A DNA stretch of 64,000 nt. It comes from Whitmania pigra (lineage: Eukaryota > Annelida > Clitellata > Hirudinida > Haemopidae). Position numbers and translations under genes: made by a program. Shown here piece after piece: positions 57,301-64,000 of the stretch. The notes under the pieces are model-generated. The model was not told where the DNA came from and did no database searches. It saw only the letters and a program-made list of their open reading frames with translations. The DNA lies in contig JAJTWR010000275.1 in NCBI GenBank assembly GCA_021613335.1, forward strand, positions 1,496,001 through 1,560,000. The letters run 5' to 3'. Position 1 is the first letter of the stretch. The number at the start of each line of letters is the position of its first letter.

Positions 57301-58264
57301 GCATTTTATTATGCACCGTTGAGAAACGTTGCCTTGATCATGTTTTCTCGAAATCGTTTCATTTTAGAAGAGAAATACAGACATTTTCTCAGTCCCGTCA
57401 TCGCTTTTAACGACCGACTTTATTGCTTTTGGTGACTCAACAACTGATTGAAGGATTTGTGCAATGTTCCGGCATGAATCCAGATAATAATTATAATAAT
57501 AATAATAATAATATGTTTATTTATAAAGCTCCTTAAGCCTAAGCGTCAGGGACTTTCAACCATTTGTATAGCGCCTCATCCCCGACTTTGTGGCGGTGCA
57601 AGCTGGATTGCGAAGACGACACGTAACGACTGTTGCTTTCAACTTCGATTACAGAAACGCAATCCTCTCGGCCACCAAATAAATATTACAATCCATTAAA
57701 CTCAATCTAAATTTCACTGAACTCAAACTATGAATCCTAAAATGATTTTTTTTGTGCAACAGCGACACTGTTCTTTATTCTGATACTTTCCCGAGCCAGA
57801 GCCTCAGTAATCAGTTACAGATTCAATACTTTCCAAGAGCTTGGTTATGGTTACGTCATCTCAATCAGAGGCTCAATGAATGAAAGAGATTGAATAGTTA
57901 CCGTGTTGTAAATGGTTTTAAGCCATTGATCCTTGAGAGCCTCGGCAATTGGAAAGATGATCCCAAAACTGACCAGTACAACGGCGTAGACGATGCTTAC
58001 GATTTTCGTGTATTCGAATCTGAAATGTCGTAGGTTGTGTGTTGAGCTTCAGAATTATAACTTTATTATTATTGCAATAATAATTATAAGTGGAATTAAA
58101 ACTTGATCTGAGGTAATGCAATGCTGTATTTAAGAGTGATGAAATGTGATGCAATGTTAGCACATATTCAAAGGCAAGTTTAAATGTACAATTGCTTACG
58201 ATGTTGGCTGGTAAATCTGTTGATGTTGCATATCTCTCAAGTCCTTCTCTTGATTGTAGTTTTT
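52239..58264 (-). CDS. OTOP: otopetrin proton channel (OTOP), 5' end incomplete
   Basis: Exons read leftwards: about 58264-58201 (tentative, ...DMQHQQIYQPT), 58019-57902, 55776-55391, 54770-54508, 54143-53986, 53726-53576, 53433-52622, 52601-52239; about 770 residues. The first membrane helix is IVYAVVLVSFGIIFPIAEAL. A long cytoplasmic loop follows helix 2. HVTKHKPLVWFGMVHLIFTNV and VREITEEY are otopetrin hallmarks, as are LMPFVLEYSLIAVG, the DDILLLIAAFGSLTYEAVNV helix, VETAVQTLLILVSLRR, and the C-terminal FRFHSSVCFADIWKVAYE. Otopetrins are 12-helix proton channels of acid sensing and otoconia or biomineral formation. The reading frame breaks at 52602-52621; dropping a 20-nt GT...AG segment restores it. 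The starting ATG was not found with confidence; the upstream exon at 58201 is proposed because its donor and phase fit. Confidence 0.88.
54213..54366. repeat. (AAT)n microsatellite in an otopetrin intron
   Basis: About 150 bp, between the exons at 54143 and 54508. Confidence 0.9.
56430..57070 (+). pseudogene. orphan coding-like segment inside an otopetrin intron
   Basis: This stretch is richer in GC than its surroundings and looks protein-derived on the plus strand, but the frame changes repeatedly. It starts MAAVTGEVSSMSRSCLKL then a stop; two overlapping frames diverge at an A-run near 56541 (one gives WKKKIEFQMKQQLL, the other VPDETAASGFDRKVVAAYSE); a basic stretch (RLVMRKLQRRRQKVF) ends at 57070. 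I do not recognise the source. It may be a retrocopy or part of a mobile element. Confidence 0.3.
57161..57185 (+). other. short perfect hairpin
   Basis: TGGCATCC and GGATGCCA form an 8-bp stem around a 9-nt loop, about 90 nt after the orphan segment and shortly before AATAAA. It may be part of the 3' end of the same inserted element. Confidence 0.35.
57497..57645 (-). repeat. tRNA-derived SINE, third copy
   Basis: Same order on the minus strand as the copy at 1988-2132: a B-box-like segment, CAGCTTGCACCGCCACAAAG, GGCGCTATACAAATGGTTG, then an ATT tail (here on the left at 57497). It lies in an otopetrin intron. Confidence 0.6.
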
Positions 58265-61147
<2,883 letters not shown>

Positions 61148-61998
61148 TTACACTCTGTGATAACAGTAACAATTCCGGGTACAAGCCAAGGCCTGAGCTT
61201 TGGGGTTATAAAATATCGTGTTGAGTTTTACCCTCGCCCATGAACTTTTGCCCGTGTCAAAAAGTATCCTTTCATTGAAGTAAGGGCATATCCAGGTGTC
61301 GTTCGTGTACAGGTAGGAGTCCGTGGTGCTTGCTATGATTTCTAGATGAATTAGTTTGAATTAGTGATGAATTAGTGTTACATGAATTTTATTATTACAT
61401 AATTATATATCCAAATTTATAATGTATATGTGTTTATAGTATTTATATTTATAATACGTTTACAATCTTTTTAATTACTATGTGATAACATTATTTTAAA
61501 TTATAACTTAATAAAATGACATTTTGACTTAAATTTAGTATAAGTAATACGGATTAGATTAGGAAAAACGTTGTTAGCAAAACATTAACGAGATAAAAAC
61601 CCATAAATTCTTGTAATTATCGACTCCAATCTCATGAATATTCATTTGCCATTACGATTTCTATAAAAATGATCCAAAGTCTATTATACAATGGCCTCCC
61701 ATTGGATAGAACAATAAAAAATAAAAAGAGGAGAATAATTACGATTCACGGTACTCCCTGTGTATTGCGTTTATTGAAATAATAATAATAATAAGTATTA
61801 TAAAACTATTTACAATTCACAATGCATCTTCAATTCATCAAATCATCTGTCATCTGCTGTCGTCATGGTAACGAATAAAAAATTGACGGCGAGGGCACTG
61901 ACTTAAGGCGAATGAATCGTTGGTAAATCGTAAGATTGCTAAATATTTATAAGGTTCAGTTAGTGCAAATATTTCAATTTTGGTCATCCTGCTTAGAA

Positions 61999-62078
<80 letters not shown>

Positions 62079-63251
62079 GTTGTTGTTGTTGTTGTTGTTG
62101 TTGTTATTATTATTATTAATATTATTATTTAAATAACAATACTTTATTATGCAGTCAGCCTTTGAAGAGGAACTAAATCAACCCAGCATACCCTAAAAAT
62201 TTTCTAAAGATCAGCCCAACATACCCTCAACATCAACCGAGAATACCCTCCACATACCCTCAACATCAGCCCAGCATATCCTCAAGAACATCTAAAAGTC
62301 CACAAATTCCACACTCACCAAACGTTTCGGCAGTGTTTTTTCTAGAAATGGCCAAAAATGCGACATAGTAACTTTCTAAGGGCAGATAATACAACCCATT
62401 GGAGTTAGGGTTGACCTCTGAACCGTCGCTATAGACGCGGAGTACCACATCAACTTTCGAAGAAGACACTTGGAGAATTCTCTTCTCTGATGGGAGGGAG
62501 AGTTTAGTTATGCTAATTGATTAATTTTAATAAATTATTAACCAGCTTTTTTGTTTAATTAATTATTTTGTAAAAGTATATTTGTTACTCAATGAATAAT
62601 TTATTATACTAAATGGTTTATTAAGGAAATACCTTGTTCGCATCTGCGTCCCTCATATGGCTCTTGGCAGAGGCATTCAACATCTTCGCAACTGGTTTTG
62701 AAACATTCACCTCTCCCATTGCACAAGGTGCTCTGACAAGACTCGCCCCTTTTTTGGGATGCTTTGAATTATAATAAATTATTATAATGTTATGTTAAAT
62801 AATTACTGTGGCCGTAAAACAATGTCATAAAAGTTCTATTTTTAAAGATTTGTAATTTCAACCAAGCAAAACAATGCAAACAGGTCAAAAAGATCAATTT
62901 TGCAAAACGTCCAAACCAACCTTTCACCTCGTAACCAGAACATTGATCATGCTTTGCCAAGATCCCTGACGGTTTTCTCGAGTACACCTCGCAAAACGTA
63001 CCCCCAAAGTCAGCCTCATATCGTACGTGGAAGTACTTGCATTTGAAATTCTCTCTGCAGATCCAGGCGCAATGGAGTGATGCCTTGCATGTCTCGGTTT
63101 TGGAAATCTCAACTGTGGACAGGAGGGCTTGAGGGTCAATGCTCAAGCACTCCTGGGGATTAAAAGCTTGCCCTTGAAAGGTGAGGGCTGTGACACCACG
63201 TAGGATTAAGAAATCCATGAAAGCCAAAAGCCATGTTTGGAAATGATGCAT
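61148..63251 (-). CDS. secreted PAN/apple-EGF protein
   Basis: Four exons: 63251-62921, 62761-62633, 62486-62319, 61332-61148; 270 residues, all junctions in phase 1. Residues 1 to about 22 form a signal peptide (MHHFQTWLLAFMDFLILRGVTA). Residues 35-104 hold a PAN/apple-like set of cysteines (35, 55, 61, 65, 71, 87, 104) with CKYFHVRYE. Residues about 119-151 form an EGF-like domain on its own exon (CQSTLCNGRGEC...CLCQEPYEGRRC) with one extra cysteine between the third and fourth. The remaining 115 residues (QVSSSKVDVVLRVYSDG..., NDTWICPYFNERILF..., ACTRNCYCYHRV) match nothing I know and have one possible N-glycosylation site (NDT). PAN and EGF modules mediate adhesion or glycan binding outside the cell. 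Confidence 0.8.
61999..62128. repeat. (ATT)n/(GTT)n microsatellite in the last intron of the PAN-EGF gene
   Basis: ATT units with a block of GTT units at about 62079-62105. Confidence 0.9.
62150..62285. repeat. short tandem repeat, about 20-30 bp units
   Basis: Variants of CAGCATACCCTCAACATCA recur four to five times (62170-62282), directly beside the exon ending at 62319 within the intron. Confidence 0.55.
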
Positions 63252-64000
63252 TTTGTTTTTAGGATGGGTATTGTACTCTTTAACTTTCTCGGTAATTGGT
63301 TATGATTGATAATGACGTTAGTGAGGGCTTTAGCGAGCTAAATTTGTTAGAATTAAAACTTTAGTTAATAAAATATTTTTACAATAATCTTTATTGCGAT
63401 TATAATTAATTATTATTTTGCAAATTCTTTTAATAAAAATAAAGGTGCTTGAATGTTTTTATTTAAAAAATCATCAAAAACGATCAAAGCAAAACAAACT
63501 ACCGAATGTAAAACAACGAGCAAACAACGTTTCCACTCAAGCGTGAATCACTTCCAGGTGGTCTTTAAGCGCATCCATGCAATGGATTCACTCCAACTTA
63601 ACAGGTAAGTTATTTTTAATCAGATGCTGATTAGCAAATTAATAAAAGTTAAATTAAACAACGCATAATTTATAAACAACATTTTTTCATTAGAATACAG
63701 ATAGTCAATTCCGAGGAGGAAGTGGTTAAATAAGAAAATAATTATTATTATTATAAAAATTAAAATAATTATTATTTTTATAAAAATTATTTTAATTTAT
63801 TCCGTAATGATAATTATTATTGAATTTACTTGAGTATTAAATTATGAATAATTTACAAACGGATTAATAATTATTGTAATCAATAAATGTTCAAAAATAT
63901 TGTTTTTTAAAAGTTTAAAATTTTGTTTTTTATAAAATAAGTTTAAATATTACATTTTGTTCCCCTAGACAATTATATGTTATTAAACTAAAGGAACTTG
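63252..64000. other. AT-rich sequence upstream of the PAN-EGF gene
   Basis: No further exon or repeat recognised. It would include the promoter of the PAN-EGF gene; no clear TATA box is seen. Confidence 0.4.

Overview
The window is nuclear DNA of a non-vertebrate animal. It is AT-rich, has spliced genes with GT-AG introns, four U4 spliceosomal RNA genes, box C/D snoRNAs, tRNA-derived SINEs, a decayed R2-type LINE and very many (ATT)n microsatellites. The protein families (OTOP, OTUD7, NUDT8, BPI/LBP, PAN-EGF) are metazoan. I cannot name the phylum from sequence alone; a marine invertebrate is a guess. All exon models were built by reading splice sites and checking that the phases join.

Layout. 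1-1493 (-): 5' part of a DHX15/Prp43 helicase gene. 3117-5784 (+): BPI/LBP-like gene A. 8866-15962 (-): OTUD7 (Cezanne) deubiquitinase, eight exons, head-to-head with 16348-17403 (+), an NUDT8-like Nudix hydrolase. 18730-19198 (+): four related box C/D snoRNAs aimed at 28S rRNA. 21666-23446 (+): four U4 snRNA genes in tandem, each with a PSE-like element and a TATA-like element at fixed distance. 23643-46700 (-): five more BPI/LBP-like genes (B to F) in one direction, interrupted by a dead R2-like LINE (about 28.17-29.98 kb) lying between two 1.1 kb direct repeats. 47.8-51.5 kb: gene-free cluster of a tRNA-like repeat family. 52239 to about 58270 (-): otopetrin proton channel gene. 61148-63251 (-): secreted PAN-EGF protein.

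The BPI/LBP paralogs are the dominant theme. All six have six coding exons, the same intron phases (1,0,2,0,0), exons 3, 4 and 6 of nearly invariant length (314, 229 and about 480 nt), a signal peptide, the conserved cysteine pair and a TATA box close upstream. They are predicted secreted lipid- or endotoxin-binding proteins, probably an expanded innate immune or lipid-transport family. The U4 and snoRNA clusters are independent RNA gene families in the same stretch. The most unusual observations are the two-part complementarity of the snoRNAs to one continuous 28S segment, the PSE plus TATA layout of the U4 promoters, a 20-nt GT...AG segment that restores the otopetrin reading frame, and the high frequency of 5' splice sites with a pyrimidine at +3.
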